The notes: a model not told the origin generated them from the sequence alone. A DNA stretch of 64,000 bases from Vitellaria paradoxa (GCA_019916065.1 CM034236.1:24314358-24378357); one strand, 5' to 3'; numbered from the stretch's first letter, positions 20,003-32,212 are shown. Program-made: numbers and translations.

Positions 20003-22293
20003 ATGTTTTTTAGGTCGGGTAGGATAACTGAGGTCATTCTAGATCATAGTAACCCTTCCTATATTCCTGAACCTTTAGAGCCCCCTGTTTTAGCTTCACT
20101 CTACTCCCAATCATTAGACTCAATGGCAAATGTAGAAGGGGATGGAAGTGTTAATGGGGATGATGGAGCCCCGAAAATTAGGAGGATTAGGGATCACCTC
20201 AACCCTGTTAGGCAAACCACACCATCCTGTATCACTTTGCCTTTGAATAGGGGAAATTTTACCTTAAGATCAAGAATCATCCAACTCCTGCCTAACTTTC
20301 ATGGTCTTGATTCTAAAACCCTTATACCCACTTGAGAGAGCTTAAGGAAGTGACTAATATATGTGGACCAGAATGCCAATGAGGATGTTGTTCGACTCCG
20401 ACTTTTCCCGTTTTCCCTTAAGGACAAAGCCAAACTGTGGTTCAGCTCCCTTCGCCCTCGTTCCATTGGAACTTGGCGAGAAATGCAAACTGAGTTTTTG
20501 AAAAAGTATTTCCCAACCCAAAAGACTCAACACTATAGGCGACAGATCACCACGTTTTCATGCAAGTCTAATGAGAACTTCTGTTGTGCTTGGGAAAGGT
20601 TCAAGGACCTCTTGATGGCTTGTCTTCACCATGGCTTTGAGTCGTGGAGATTAGTGAGTATCTTCCATGAGTCTTTAACTCCCAGTCTTAAACAACTTGT
20701 CTCTACCATATGCAATGGTACCCTCTTTGACAAGACTACAGAGGATGCCGTGGACTTCTTTGACATGGTAGCTGAAGACTCAAATGATTGGGAAATTGGA
20801 CCACCCTCATCTTCTGAACATAGGTATCCTATACCAAGTCGCCAATTAGAGTTGAGTGAAAGTGATGATTTGCGGGCTAGGTTAGCCACCTTGCAACATA
20901 AACTTGATTCTCTTGAATTGAAGAACAAGGAAAAATTGGTTGAGAAAAAAATAGTTTGTGCTGCTTGTGATCAAATGGGGCATGATGCAAATTCGTGCCC
21001 CGAATTGCCTTTGCTTAGGGAGATAGCCTATGGTCAAGCTTACATCAACAATGCACCAAACTGTCCATTCCAGAATAGGGGTCAAGGAAATGCTCCTTAT
21101 ACACAAAGTGGACATGTCCCTTACCAAGGGGGAAACCAAGCTTCCAATGCTTATCCCCCGGGGTGAAGGAAGCATCCAAGTTTCTCGTGGAGGAATGATA
21201 ATTCGGGACCATCATTTCAGCAACCACCTCCTTCATCATCACCCCAATTCCAACAGCCCAGTTTTGTTGCATACCAACCTCCACATAAGAGACCTCTTGA
21301 GGATACTTTTAATCAATTTATGCAACAACAGCTGAACATCAACAATCAAGTAACTCGAGCTTTGGATAACATTAAGGGCCAAGTCTCTAAGTTGACCTAG
21401 GCAATGAGTACCACTCAAAGTGGTAAACTCCCTGCACAACCTTTTCCCAACCCTAAAGGCCAGGCGAACATGACTGAGTCGTCGACCTCGGGTACTACCC
21501 CAGATGAGCAAGTTCAGGCTGTCACCATTTTGAGGAGTGGTAAGATCATTTACAAACTTAGTGATCCTAGAGTCAGTGCTTCTGAGGATAAGTTAGGATC
21601 CGAAGGTAGTGAGGAGGTTGAAAAGGAGAGTGATGAAGAGAAAGAGAAAGATCAGGGGGAAAAGAATAGCCATCATGGCAAACCAAGTCTTGAGAAAGAG
21701 AAAGATGGAGGAGGAAATGAAAGAGAGAATGAGGGAACCAAAACGGGGACTTTGGGTAGGCAAGTTGACCATTCTAATGAGCCCACACCTAGACTACCCT
21801 TTCCCCAGAGGTTAGCTAAGGGAAAGAACGAGATGTTGAACTCTGAGATTTATGAAATTTTCAAACAAGTGAGAATCAACATCTCGTTACTTGAAGCCAT
21901 CAAGCAAAATCCCCCTTATGCTAAATTCCTTAAGGATATGTGCACAGTTAAGCAAAAGCTTAATGTCAAGGAAAAAGCTTCTTGACTGAACAGGTGAGTG
22001 CCATAATCCAGCGTGACACACCACCTAAGTACAAAGATCCTGGGTGTCCAACCATTTCTTACATTATAGGAGATCACCTCGTTGACAAGGCCTTGCTTGA
22101 CCTAGGTGCTAGTGTTAACCTCTTGCCCTACACTGTTTACCAGCAACTAGGCCTAGGTGAGTTGAAACCAACGAGAGTGACATTGCAACTGGTTGACTGT
22201 TCAATCAAAATTCCAAGGGGAGTAGTTGAGGATGTTTTGGTCCAAGTGGACAAGTTCTACTTCCCAGTTGACTTTATTGTCTTGGACACTCAA
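20003..22293 (+). pseudogene. gag-pro: B2 Gag-protease, truncated before RT
   Basis: Capsid frame 20003-20335 stops after KTLIPT. Frame 20363-21166 contains the capsid C-terminus and a zinc knuckle, CAACDQMGHDANSC (C-X2-C-X4-H-X4-C). Frame 21404-21985 is the charged Gag tail. Frame 21982 onward is the protease with [13 protein letters not shown] and [23 protein letters not shown]. Protease ends abruptly at about 22293, where homology to B3 stops and 20 bp of inverted integrase sequence follow. RT, RNase H and IN are absent. Several frame breaks make it non-functional. Confidence 0.85.
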
Positions 22294-22313
22294 CTTGACC
22301 ACCTCCTAGTAGT
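22294..22313 (-). pseudogene. 20-bp remnant of B4 integrase left of the A2 insertion
   Basis: If A2 is removed, this stretch joins 44705 onward. Reading minus across the join gives NDH, then an in-frame TAG and Glu, then VVK, matching the integrase NDHKVVLK of A1. The last five bases (GTAGT) are the left copy of the A2 target-site duplication. Confidence 0.6.
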
Positions 22314-23980
22314 TGATTACACTAGAAAAGTGTAATTACAAGAGCCCTATTTTAACGTAAAAACATGCATTTTCTTAATTTAATTATGCATTTTGTTAAA
22401 TTTTACAGTAATACGGTTTATTTTCTTAATTGTAGTGAAAATGGTTCAATTGAAGCAATTAGGAGTGCCAAAGATGAAGAAAACGATGAAGGATAGCTCG
22501 TGGTACACTTAGATGACATGGGTGTCAAGACACCTTCAGGACCGCAGAAGGCAGAGGAGCAAAATTGGGAGTCTGGAGCACACTACCGTCTGGACACCCC
22601 ATTTGGGTGTCCAGACACCTAGGACACGTGGGGGCTACTTTCTTGCTCTGATTTGGGGTTTCATGCATGGTTTATAAAAACCCTATGTGTAGTCGTCTAG
22701 GGCATCTTTTTCCATCTTCTTCTTTTTCCAGACTTTTAGAGAGTGTTTTAGAGTTTAGAGAGAGAGTTTTTCAATTTCTTTTTGATGATGTTTACCAAGA
22801 TTTGCGTAGTAGCTTGTGGAGTTGTTTCCATTTTGCTGATTATTCATCGTTCTTTCTCTTCTTCGAAGTACGGTATTTGTTTTCCTTAATTAATAAAGAA
22901 TTCTCCAAATTTCTTAATTATTTGATCTTCTTATTTATTGTTTATTTATTGATTGTTGTGAATGGATTCTATTATGAAACTAGCGTACAACCCTAGTTCT
23001 TGATTCAACGAATCAAGGAAGGGTAGTTTATGAAGAACTAAGGGATGTGCGTAGATCCTTCGCATAGTTTGTAAAAACATGCATAGTGATCTACGAATTT
23101 CAAATCGTTTTTCTTTTGTTTCAAGAACATTCAAAAACAAAAACCTTTTGACTACATTCTCTGTAATCACTGGTAAAGGTTTTCGATATCAATTGATTTA
23201 AAACTTTTGAACAAATTAAAAATTGATTTTGAAAACAAATCTGATTTTCATTTGTTTGAGAAGATTTTGAAACCAAGAGTTTTTGGCTATATTCTCTGTA
23301 ATCACTAGCAAAAGCTCTTGATTATAACTTTCTTCACAATTCTTGAATAAACCCTAATTTAGATTTGCGCCCAAAGGTTTTATTAGAACATATTTCCGGT
23401 TTTATTATCCATATCAACATGATTTTAAAGCTGTGCATTGGGGATTTATTGAGTTTTTAATGATAATATCTTTCGAATCTATAGATCCTTTTACGTGAAC
23501 TATAGATTGTAGTTAAAACACATCTGTAGTGAAGTAGTAAACTACTTAGAATTGTGAAGTTGGATCGAGAACCTTTTAATCTTGAAATCTTTTATCTACT
23601 TTAATTTTGATTCTGCAATATTTTATATCCTTTTCTTGAAATCTTGATTAGGTTAGATAACTTTCTTTAAATTCTTGAATTTATATCAACGTTAAGTTTT
23701 CTTGTTCTTTAAAATTAAAAATAAAAAAATTTTTACTTGGTGAATCTTTTTCTATAAGTTTTGTTAGGTTTAGTTCAGTTTTAAATTTGAAAAATTCCCA
23801 ACTTTAGTTTTCTTGGTGATCGTTAAATTTCTTAGCATTTGAGTCTTAAATTTTCTTGATAACTTAGAAACTAAAACTTTAGGTTCCCTATGGATTCAAC
23901 CTTGGACTCACCAAGTTAAAACTACACCGCACACCCTTGCACATGGGGGTTAGTTTAGACACACATTCTAGAAGCGGTCA
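22314..23980 (+). repeat. 5' LTR of A2
   Basis: A 1667-bp LTR, TGATTACAC...AGAAGCGGTCA. It starts with a terminal inverted motif (GATTACAC / GTGTAATT). U3 has a perfect 12-bp inverted repeat GTCTGGACACCC / GGGTGTCCAGAC (22588-22599, 22605-22616). TATA (TTTATAAAA) is at 22671. A ~130-bp internal module containing TCTGTAATCACT occurs twice (near 23155 and 23295). GTAGT at 22309-22313 pairs with GTGGT after the 3' LTR. Confidence 0.9.
22671..22680 (+). promoter_or_regulatory. TATA box of the A2 5' LTR
   Basis: TTTATAAAAA, 54 bp downstream of the U3 inverted repeat. The same box and spacing occur in the 3' LTR (43390-43399). Confidence 0.7.
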
Positions 23981-23986
23981 TGTTTT

Positions 23987-24004
23987 TGGCACCGCTGCCA
24001 GGGA
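23987..24004 (+). other. Primer-binding site of A2
   Basis: TGGCACCGCTGCCAGGGA, three differences from the perfect tRNA-Asp PBS, 6 bases after the LTR. Leader follows to the gag start at 24181. Confidence 0.85.
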
Positions 24005-24180
24005 ACCAATCTTAGTTTTTAGGTTATTAGAATTTTAGGATAAAATTTAGTTTAAAAAAAATTTAAATAAAAATCTCCAAAAAATATCTTCCTTAGTCCC
24101 ATAACCTTGCTCTGTGGTCTGGACACCTAGGTCTCTGGTTTGGACCATAATTCCTCCATTCAGTATATCTTTCTTAGCGT

Positions 24181-25770
24181 ATGAGCTTTTGGACTCGTGG
24201 TGAAGATGATCGATTAGAGCGTTCTGAGTTTCTAAATCCTTTCTTTGAACCTAAAAACTCTTTAGGAGAATCTCCAAATCCTAGAGTTCCTAATCCAATC
24301 TTAGAGATGGCTGAAGAACAAGCTATTGCTGCTAGGTGATCCATGAGGGATATCTTGCAGCAAAATAGACATACTCCTAAATCTTGCATAGTTTGGCCTG
24401 AAAACCAAACTTTCTACTTTAAACCGGGAATGATACAATTGTTACCTACATTCCATGGTATGGATTCTGAAAATCCATGCGATCACGTAACATGTTTTAG
24501 GAACATTTGTGTCACTATTAAGGATTAGGGATGCCCAGTAGAACTAGTTTTTCTTAAGCTTTTTCCTTTTTCTTTGCAAGATAAGGCTGCCAGATGGTTT
24601 GAATTTTTATCATCTAATTCCATTCACACTTGGGATGAAATGCAAGCTAAGTTTTTAAAGAAATTCTTCCCACCTAACAGAACTGATGCAATACAGTATC
24701 AAATTCTAAATTTTGCTCCACAATCAAAGTTGGGAGAGATTCAAAACTCTCTTACATTCTTGTCCTCACCATGGATTTGAGGTTTGGCATCTAGCTAGTA
24801 TTTTCTATGGATCACTGACGCCACAATTAAAACAATTTGTGGAAACAATGTGCAATGGATAGTTCTATGATAAAACTCTTGAGAAAGCTTACAAGTATTT
24901 CAAGTTTCTTGCTGAGAATGCACAAACATGGGATACCACAGGATCTCATAACACTCAGGCTACTAGTGGTTCTTTAATTAGGGGTATGCACCAGTTAAGT
25001 GAAACTAATGACCTTAAGGCAAAATTAGCAACCCTCTCTAGAGAGATAGAAACTTCGAAGATCAAAAAAACCCCACAACCCATAAAAGAACCAGTGGCAG
25101 ATGTCTACTGCATACTTTGTGATAGCCAATCCCATGGGGCAAACAATTGGCCTAACCTTTCTATTTGTAGAGAAGTTGTGCAGGGTTAGCCATCTAGTGA
25201 ACTTCCTATCCATGCTGTAAACCAATACCAGCCTCCATATCGTGGACAAAATTTAGGAGGAAATCCGTATTCTAAAACATATAATCCAGCTATGAGGAAC
25301 CATCCAAATTTTAGTTGGAGAAATGATGGAGCTCAAATACGACAACCTTATCATGCTCCATCACATCTAGTTCCTCAAGTTCCAGTCGTTAGTTTAGGAT
25401 TGCCTCAGAATACGGGACTATCACATACTCCATATGTTCCTCCAAATAAAAGATCCACAGAAGAAACACTTCAACAATTCATGAACACTTAATCCACACT
25501 TTGGGCTCAAAATAACCAAACTTTGGACGATATTAAGGGACAATTGACACTTCTAACTCAAACTTTGACTGCACAACCTAAAGGTCAATTTCCTGCTCAA
25601 CCACATCCAAACCCAACTGCTCAAGTGAAACATGTTGAAGGGTCTTCTAGTATGCCTGGCAATATTGAATAGGTGCAAAACATTACGACGCTTAAGAGTG
25701 GTAAAGTAATCGATAAAACCATTCACAATAAGATGGTTGAGGCTAGGGAAGAGTTGGAACCCAAACTAAA
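24181..25770 (+). pseudogene. gag: Gag of A2, interrupted by stops and cut at the B3 junction
   Basis: It starts MSFWTRGEDDRLE, aligning with A1 [13 protein letters not shown]. Capsid motifs [32 protein letters not shown] and [14 protein letters not shown] are present. The zinc knuckle reads CILCDSQSHGANNW, so the last Cys is lost. Stop codons occur near 24337, 24526 and 24860. Gag ends after EELEPK at 25770 and does not resume; pol picks up only at 33927. About 420 codons of A1-equivalent sequence (Gag tail, protease, start of RT region) are missing. Confidence 0.85.
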
Positions 25771-25862
25771 TTTCATAAATTTAATTCTCTAGGTGGCCAT
25801 ACATCATCCACCCAAACAAAATTTCACAAATTTAATTCTCTAGGTGGCCATACAACATCCAC
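25761..25862. repeat. 51-bp tandem duplication at the A2/B3 deletion junction
   Basis: Two near-identical 51-bp units (25761-25811 and 25812-25862) start CCAAAC and contain TTCTCTAGGTGGCCATACA. The first unit's CCCAAA overlaps the last Gag codons of A2, so the breakpoint lies in shared CCCAAA microhomology. Confidence 0.8.
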
Positions 25863-26635
25863 CCAAGAGAGGTCCATTCAGCAATTTCGGTGGCCATGCA
25901 ACATCCCCCATGAATTCAAATAACAAATTTTCAATGAAGATTGCAAAGGAGAACTTTTAAAAATCAGCAAATAACTCAAAATTGGAGGGTCTTTGAACCC
26001 TTGGACCCGATTTGTGACCCACGGCTAGGAAGAAGGAAACGAGTGAAAGAATGCACTCAACTGAATGAATCACTTCCTATCCTTGTTTGGAACTCAAAAC
26101 AAAGTTTCTTTTCAAAAGAAATCATAAACCCTCGAAGCTTGGAAGCTCGGGTTTTAAGATGAATACACAACAAAGCTATCTAGGGCTTGAAATAGACAAA
26201 GAAACATACCTTTGGGTGACTAATACTCGAAGAATAAGAGCTGAAAAGGTTGAATCCACCATCGGGAATGTTGATTCTAGAGGAGAATACCGAGTATTGA
26301 GAGGAAAATTTAGAAACCTTGGCGTTAGAAGAATGGAAATCGGGTTTAGAATGGCCGAATAGGGGCTTTTGAAGGTTGCAGGGTCCCAACTGTCTCGGCT
26401 GGGGGTCGGGACCACAGAAAGTCCCTCCCTCAAAAATGTACTCGGCCAAGACACTATGGTCCTGACCGTTTAGAGAGGGGGTCAGGACCATCAAGCAGAA
26501 ATTTCTCCCTCTTAGCTAAGCTATTTAAAAACTTAAAATGTCTAGACTCAAAAATAAAAAAAATTTAAATTAAAGATAAAATAAAACCTATCCTAACCTA
26601 CTATTATACAATTAAAATTACTTTCTAATCTCATT
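25863..26635 (-). mobile_element. B3 pol-downstream spacer with GC box pairs
   Basis: Non-coding DNA downstream of B3 integrase, similar in position to the A1 spacer at 56484-57256. It carries GGTCCCAACT (26382), GGTCGGGACC (26404), GGTCCTGACC (26458) and GGTCAGGACC (26480), followed on the minus strand by CTTCAAAAG and ATTCGGCC. No env-position ORF or 3' LTR follows: B3 is cut at about 25762. Short plus frames here are incidental. Confidence 0.65.
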
Positions 26636-27902
26636 CTAATTGAAAGAGGGGGGATCTAAAAGATCCCAAGTTTCAATTTCGGCGACAAAGTTTTCTAAAT
26701 ACGGTTTGAGGCGATGTCCATTAACTTTGAAGGTGGTGTTGTTACGTGGGTTATGAACCTCACACACACCATGTTCGGAGATGGAAAGTATAGTAAAAGG
26801 ACCGTACCACCTTGATTGGAGCTTACCCGGGAAAAGGTGCAAATGAGAGTTGTATAGCAAGACTTTTTGGCCTATATGAAAAGATTTTCTAGAAATGTGT
26901 TTATCATGTAAATCTTTTATTTTTGCCTTGGCAATCTTTGCATTCTCAAAAGCATCATTACGCAATTCCTCATGTTCATTCAATTGGAGCTTTCGTAAAA
27001 CACCGGCATCATTCAAATTCTCATTGACGTGCCTAATCGCCCAATAAGCTCTATGCTTCATTTCTACAAGTAAGTGACAAGCCTTGCCGAAGACAAGCCG
27101 ATAGGGAGACATGCCCAGAATAGTCTTATACGCCGTTCTATGTGCCCATAATGCATCGATAAGACGTAGAGACCAATTTTTGCGTGTCGGGTTAACAGTT
27201 TTCTCTAAGATTTCCCTTAATCTTCCTATTCGCCAATTCGACTTGGCCACTATTTTGAGGATGATACGCAGTACCTACTTTATGGGTCACACCACAACTA
27301 TGTAGCAATACACTGACAAGCCGATTATAAAAATGTTTGCCTTGGCCATTAATGATAGCTCGAGGCATCCTAAAACGCGAAAAGATGTACTCCTTTAAGA
27401 ATTTTATCACTACCCGATGGTCATTGGTATGAGTTGCTATGGCCTCCACCCATTTAGAAACATAATCAATGGCCACCAGTATGTACTCATATCCAAAAGA
27501 CGTAGGAAATGGTCCCATAAAATCAATCCCCCAACAATCAAAAATCTCCAAAACAATTATGGGATTTTGCAGCATCTCATTACGCTTGGTTAGAGCTCCT
27601 AACCGTTGACATCGATCACACCGAAGGCAATAATCATGAACATCCCTAAACAATAAGGGCCAATGAAATCCACTTTGGAGGATCTTAGCGGCTGTTTTCT
27701 TTAAGGAGAAGTGACCTCCACATACTAGAGAATGACCAAACTCAATGACCCTATGTATCTTGCTCTCGGGAATGTAACGTCTCACAATCTGATCAGGGCA
27801 ATACTTGTAGAGATATGGTTCGTCCCAAAAGAAACTACGCACTTTTCGTAAGAATTTACCTTTATCGACTTTGGTCCAATGGGAGGGCATATGTCTGAGC
27901 AC
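26636..27902 (-). pseudogene. int: B3 integrase
   Basis: Two overlapping frames (27902-27192 and 27250-26636) make a near-complete integrase. The zinc-binding region reads HSLVCGGHF ... [11 protein letters not shown]. The core has [10 protein letters not shown] (first Asp) and SGQVELANR (Glu), with a frameshift near 27200-27250. The second catalytic Asp is lost: A1 has [10 protein letters not shown] where B3 has [10 protein letters not shown]. The C-terminal GPY/F-like module (SRWYGPFTI) and the end DLLDPPSFN are intact. Confidence 0.9.
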
Positions 27903-27935
27903 TAAGAAGTTCGCAATGTCCGCATACCAAGGAGG

Positions 27936-29702
27936 TTAGACCGGTTGGTTGGTGCTAACATGCATGAGGTGTTCATCAGGGAATTGCTCATTGATTGGTA
28001 GGTCACTAGAGTTGGACACATGTTGGGGTAGTCTAGACAAATGGTCAGCTACCACATTTTCAACCCTTTTCTTGTCCTTGATCTCCAAATCAAACTCTTG
28101 GAGAAGGAGTATCCACCTAATTAGACGAGGTTTGGCCTCTTGTTTTGAAAGGAGGTATTTCAAAGCCATATGATCCGTGAACACTGTGACACGGGAACCT
28201 ATCAAATGTGACCTAAACTTATCAAGGGCAAACACTACCGCTAGAAGCTCTTTCTCAGTGGTGGTATAATTTATTTGAGCTTTATTTAGAGTCTTGCTAG
28301 CGTAGTAAATGACATAGGGTTTCCTCTCTTTTCTTTGCCCTAAAACTGCACCCATCGCAAAATCACTGGCATCACACATTAGCTCGAATGGTAGGGACCA
28401 ATCTGGGCTTTGAATAATAGGAGCAGTGGTGAGCAACTGTTTAACCCAGTCAAATGCCTTTTGGCATGATGTTGTCCATTCAAATGGAACATCATTGGAC
28501 AACAATAAGCAAAGAGGGCAGGCGAGAGAGCTGAAGGATTGAATGAATCTTCAGTAGAAGCCGACATGTCCAAGGAATGTTCTAACATCCTTCACACATC
28601 GAGGGGTAGGTAAATTTTGAATGATATCCACTTTTGCTTTATCTACCTCTATCCCACGACATGACACTATGTACCCTAAAATAATTCCCTGTTGTACCAT
28701 GAAGTGGTACTTTTCCTAGTTGAGCACTAAATTGCTCTCCTCACATCGCACTAGCACCTTCTCAAGATTTATCAAGCACTCATCGAATGTGTCTTCATAG
28801 ACGGAAAAGTTATCCATAAATACCTCCAAGAATCTCTCGACCATATCACTAAAAATGCTCATTACACACCTTTAAAAAGTCGCAGGTGCATTGCATAGCC
28901 TAAATGGCATGGGTCTATACGCAAAAGTGCCAAAGGGGCATGTGAAGGTGGTCTTCTCTTGATCTTCTAGTGCTATTTCCACTTGATTGTACCCAAAATA
29001 CCCATCTAGAAAACAATAGAAATATCTACCTACTACTCTCTCAAGCACTTGGTCTAGGAAGGGAAGTGGAAAATGGTCTTTCCGAGTCACTGCATTCAAA
29101 TGCCTATAATCAATGCACATACGCCACCCAGTTTGGGTGCGTTGTGGCACTAACTCTCGTTTCTCATTTTCAACTACAATGACATCGGATTTCTTTGGAA
29201 CTACTTGAGTGGGACTCACCCACTTCGAGTTAGAGATGGGGTAAATGATACTCGCATCAAGCAACTTAAGCACTTCCCCTTTCACAACCTCTTTCATATT
29301 GGGGTTTAGCCTTCGTTGCATTTGTCTCACCGGTTTAGCATCATCTTCATGGTATATATGATGAGAACATACTAATGGGCTAATACCTCGAAGATCTACT
29401 GTGGTCCACCCTAAAGCCTGACGATGGACTTTCAACACTCCCAACAACCTCTCTTCTTGTGCTCTTTCTAAACTTGCAGCCACTACTACTGGAAATGTCT
29501 CTCCCTCTCCCAGAAATGCATACTTGAGTTCACTTGGTAAGGGTTTCCTAGAAGGACATGGAGGGCATTCAATTGAGAGATTAGGTTTTATCACAAATGG
29601 CTCTATAGGTTCAAACGTTGGTACCCAACCACTAACTGCCATAATCTCATCCCCAGCACCTATAAACTCTCCAATATCCCTAAAATTTTCCCCATCTAAC
29701 AT
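27936..29702 (-). pseudogene. pol: B3 reverse transcriptase and RNase H
   Basis: RT frame 29702-28872 has [40 protein letters not shown] (first catalytic Asp), [17 protein letters not shown] and NAPATF. After a stop, the palm motif near 28820 reads FMDNFSVY, so the second Asp of the usual MDD is Asn. RNase H frame 28505-27936 has [39 protein letters not shown] and [10 protein letters not shown], with all four acidic residues. A segment between RT and RNase H (28506-28871) carries breaks. Confidence 0.9.
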
Positions 29703-29756
29703 TTCACAACTCTCACACCTTGCTAAGGCATGCTCTAAGGGGTCCTCAAAGTATGT

Positions 29757-31213
29757 CTACTCAAAATACTCCTCGCTCAAAGTATGGATCACGTCTACCT
29801 CCCTAATATCCTCACATTCTTCTACTTGCTTCCCTACCCTAAAAATATTCATTTCCATGGTCATATTTCCAAAAGAAATTTTTGTGACCCCACTCCTACA
29901 ATTGATCACAACATTAGATGTAGCAAGGAAAGGTCTACCAAGGATGACCGGAATAGATTGGGTAGGGTTAAGAATTGGTTGGGTATCCAATATGATAAAA
30001 TCCACTGGGAAGTAGAACTTGTCTACTTGAACCAATACGTCCTCCACCACACCCCTGGGCATCTTGACCGAACGGTCAACTAACTGTAATGTCACTCTGG
30101 TGGGTTTCAACTCACCTAGGCCTAGTTGCTGGTAAACAGTATAGGGCAAAAGGTTGACACTCGCACCTAGGTCAAGTAGAGCTCTATCAACAATGTGGTT
30201 CCCTATGATGCATGAAATAGTTGGACACCCAGGGTCTTTATATTTAGGAGGTGTGTCACGTTGGAGTAAGGCACTCACTTGTTCTGTCAAGAAAGCTTTC
30301 TCCTTGACATTGAGCTTCCTCTTCACGGCACACATATCCTTGAGAAATCTAGCATAGGAAGGATTTTGCTTAATGGCTTCAAGTAATGGAATGTTGATTC
30401 TCACTTGTTTGAAAGTCTCATAAATTTCAGAATTCAACATCTCATTCTTGCTCTTTGCTAGTCTCTGGGGAAAAGGTGGTCTAGGCATATACTCAACAGG
30501 GTGGTCAATTGGCCTAACCACAGGTCCCTCGCTAGGTTCCTCTTCATTCTCTTTTTCAGTTTCCCTATTCTCTCTCTCATCCTCTACTTTCCCTTTTTCT
30601 TTTTCTTTTTCCTCTCCTTCACTCACTTTTTCAACCCCCTCACCAGATTTTGGTTCTATCTTCTCACTCGTGGCATTGACTCTAGGATCAGTGGGTTTTT
30701 GAATAATTTTACCACTCCGTAGAGTGGTAACAGCTTGAACATGCTCATGTGGGTTGGTACCCAAGGTTGAGGACTCAGTCATGTTTGCCTGGCCTTTAGG
30801 GTTAGGAAATGGTTGTGCAGGAAGTTTGCCACTTTGAGTGGTACTCATGGCCTGGGTTAACTTAAAAACTTGGCCCCTGATATCGTCTATGGACCTAGCC
30901 AAGTTATCATTGATCATCGTTTAATGTTGCATAAATTGTTGAACAGATTCATCAAAGGATCTCTTCTGGGGAGGTTGATATGCAACAGGATTGGGTTGTT
31001 GATATCGGGGTATGGGTAAAAAGGAAGGTTGGAATGATTGGCTTTGGTTATCATTTTTCCACCCAAAACCTGGAGGATTTTTCCATCCCTGAGGGTAAGC
31101 GTTGAGATGTTGATTTCCCCTTGAAAACTTAACATTCCCACCTTGTGGGTAGGAAGTGTTACCCTGACCTCTATTTTGGAATGGTCGGTTCTAAGTGTTA
31201 TTGACATATGCAT
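29757..31213 (-). pseudogene. pro: B3 Gag C-terminal region and protease
   Basis: Frame 30917-29757 (386 codons) carries the acidic/lysine-rich Gag tail, NIPLLEAIKQNPSYARFLKDMC, and the protease ([36 protein letters not shown]). Frame 31213-30914 is the Pro/Asn-rich Gag linker. The protease Asp (DLGAS) is intact. A stop near 29757 separates this frame from RT. Confidence 0.85.
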
Positions 31214-31286
31214 TACCGTAAGCTACTTCCTTAAGTAAAGGAATCTTTGGACATAAATTAGGATCATGTCCCACTTGGTCGCATGC

Positions 31287-32212
31287 CTAACACACCACTT
31301 GTGCTTCCACCAACTTCTCTTTGTTCTTAAGTTCAAGGGAATCTAACTTATGTTGTAATGCAGATATCCTAGCACTTAAATTGTTCCTCTCACTTAACAT
31401 CAACTGACCACTAGACGTGGGATTCCTATGCTCTAAAGAAGAAGGTGGTCCTATTTCCCAATCATTAGAATCCTCGACCACCATATCAAAGAATTCCATA
31501 GCCTTTTCCGCAGTCTTATCGAACAGGGTACCATTGCACATGGTAGAAACTAATTGCTTAAGACTGGGAGTTAGGGATTCATGGAAGATGCTCACTAACC
31601 TCCATGATTCATAACCATGGTGAGGACAAGCCATCAAGAGGTCCTTAAACCTTTCCCAGGCTCGACAGAAATTCTCATTAGGTTTGCAAGAGAAAGTGGT
31701 AATCTGTCTCCTATAGTACTGAGTTTTCTGAGTTGAACGTGGACGAAGGGAATTAAGCCAGAACTTGGCTTTGTCCTTTAGAGAAAAAGGAAAGAGTTGA
31801 AGACGCATTATGTCCTCATTGACATTATGATCTATACACGTGTTGCTCACTTCCTCAAACTCCCTAAGATGGTTATAGGGATTTTCAGAGTCAAGGCCAT
31901 GGAAAGTAGGAAGAAGTTGGATAATTCCTGGGCTAAGGTTGAAGTTCCCCCTATTTAATGGTAAGACTATGCATGATGGGGTGGTTGTCTAACGGGATTA
32001 AGATGATCTTTCATAGAAATATAACCCAGAATTTCTTGGGGCTCATTATCCCCATGCACACTCCTTTCCCCTCTTACTTTAGCCATTGAGTGAAAGGAGG
32101 ACGTGGTAAGTGAAACTGTGGAAAGTGAGGTTGGTGAAAAAAGTTCAGGTAGGTATGAAAGAACTCCTAGTTCAGATTCAGCTACGACTACCTTACCTGA
32201 TCTTAATAGCAT
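31287..32212 (-). pseudogene. gag: B3 Gag capsid
   Basis: The start frame 32212-31967 (MLLRSGKVVVAESELG) breaks after VRQPPHHA. Frame 31850-31287 (187 codons) carries LKDKAKFWLNSLRPRS, KTQYYRRQITTFSCKPNENF, WERFKDLLMACPHHGY and the capsid C-terminus. The zinc knuckle just beyond 31287 has a stop inside it. Gag order and spacing match B1 and B2. Confidence 0.85.

Larger units (their letters stand above)
17308..20717. repeat. 3.4-kb tandem duplication, unit 2
   Basis: The second unit repeats the same G1 LTR fragment (17308-18077), B2 LTR (18078-19732), PBS and gag start. In this copy gag continues past 20717 into the rest of B2 (GGTACCCTCTTTG...), so unit 2 has the original gag continuation and the other copy is broken at its end. 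There is no clear microhomology at the junction beyond one or two bases. Confidence 0.95.

Noticed and set aside
24174..24389. Minus-strand and overlapping short frames within gag and pol regions
   Set aside because: They are opposite-strand shadows of recognisable retrotransposon coding sequence with no homology of their own.
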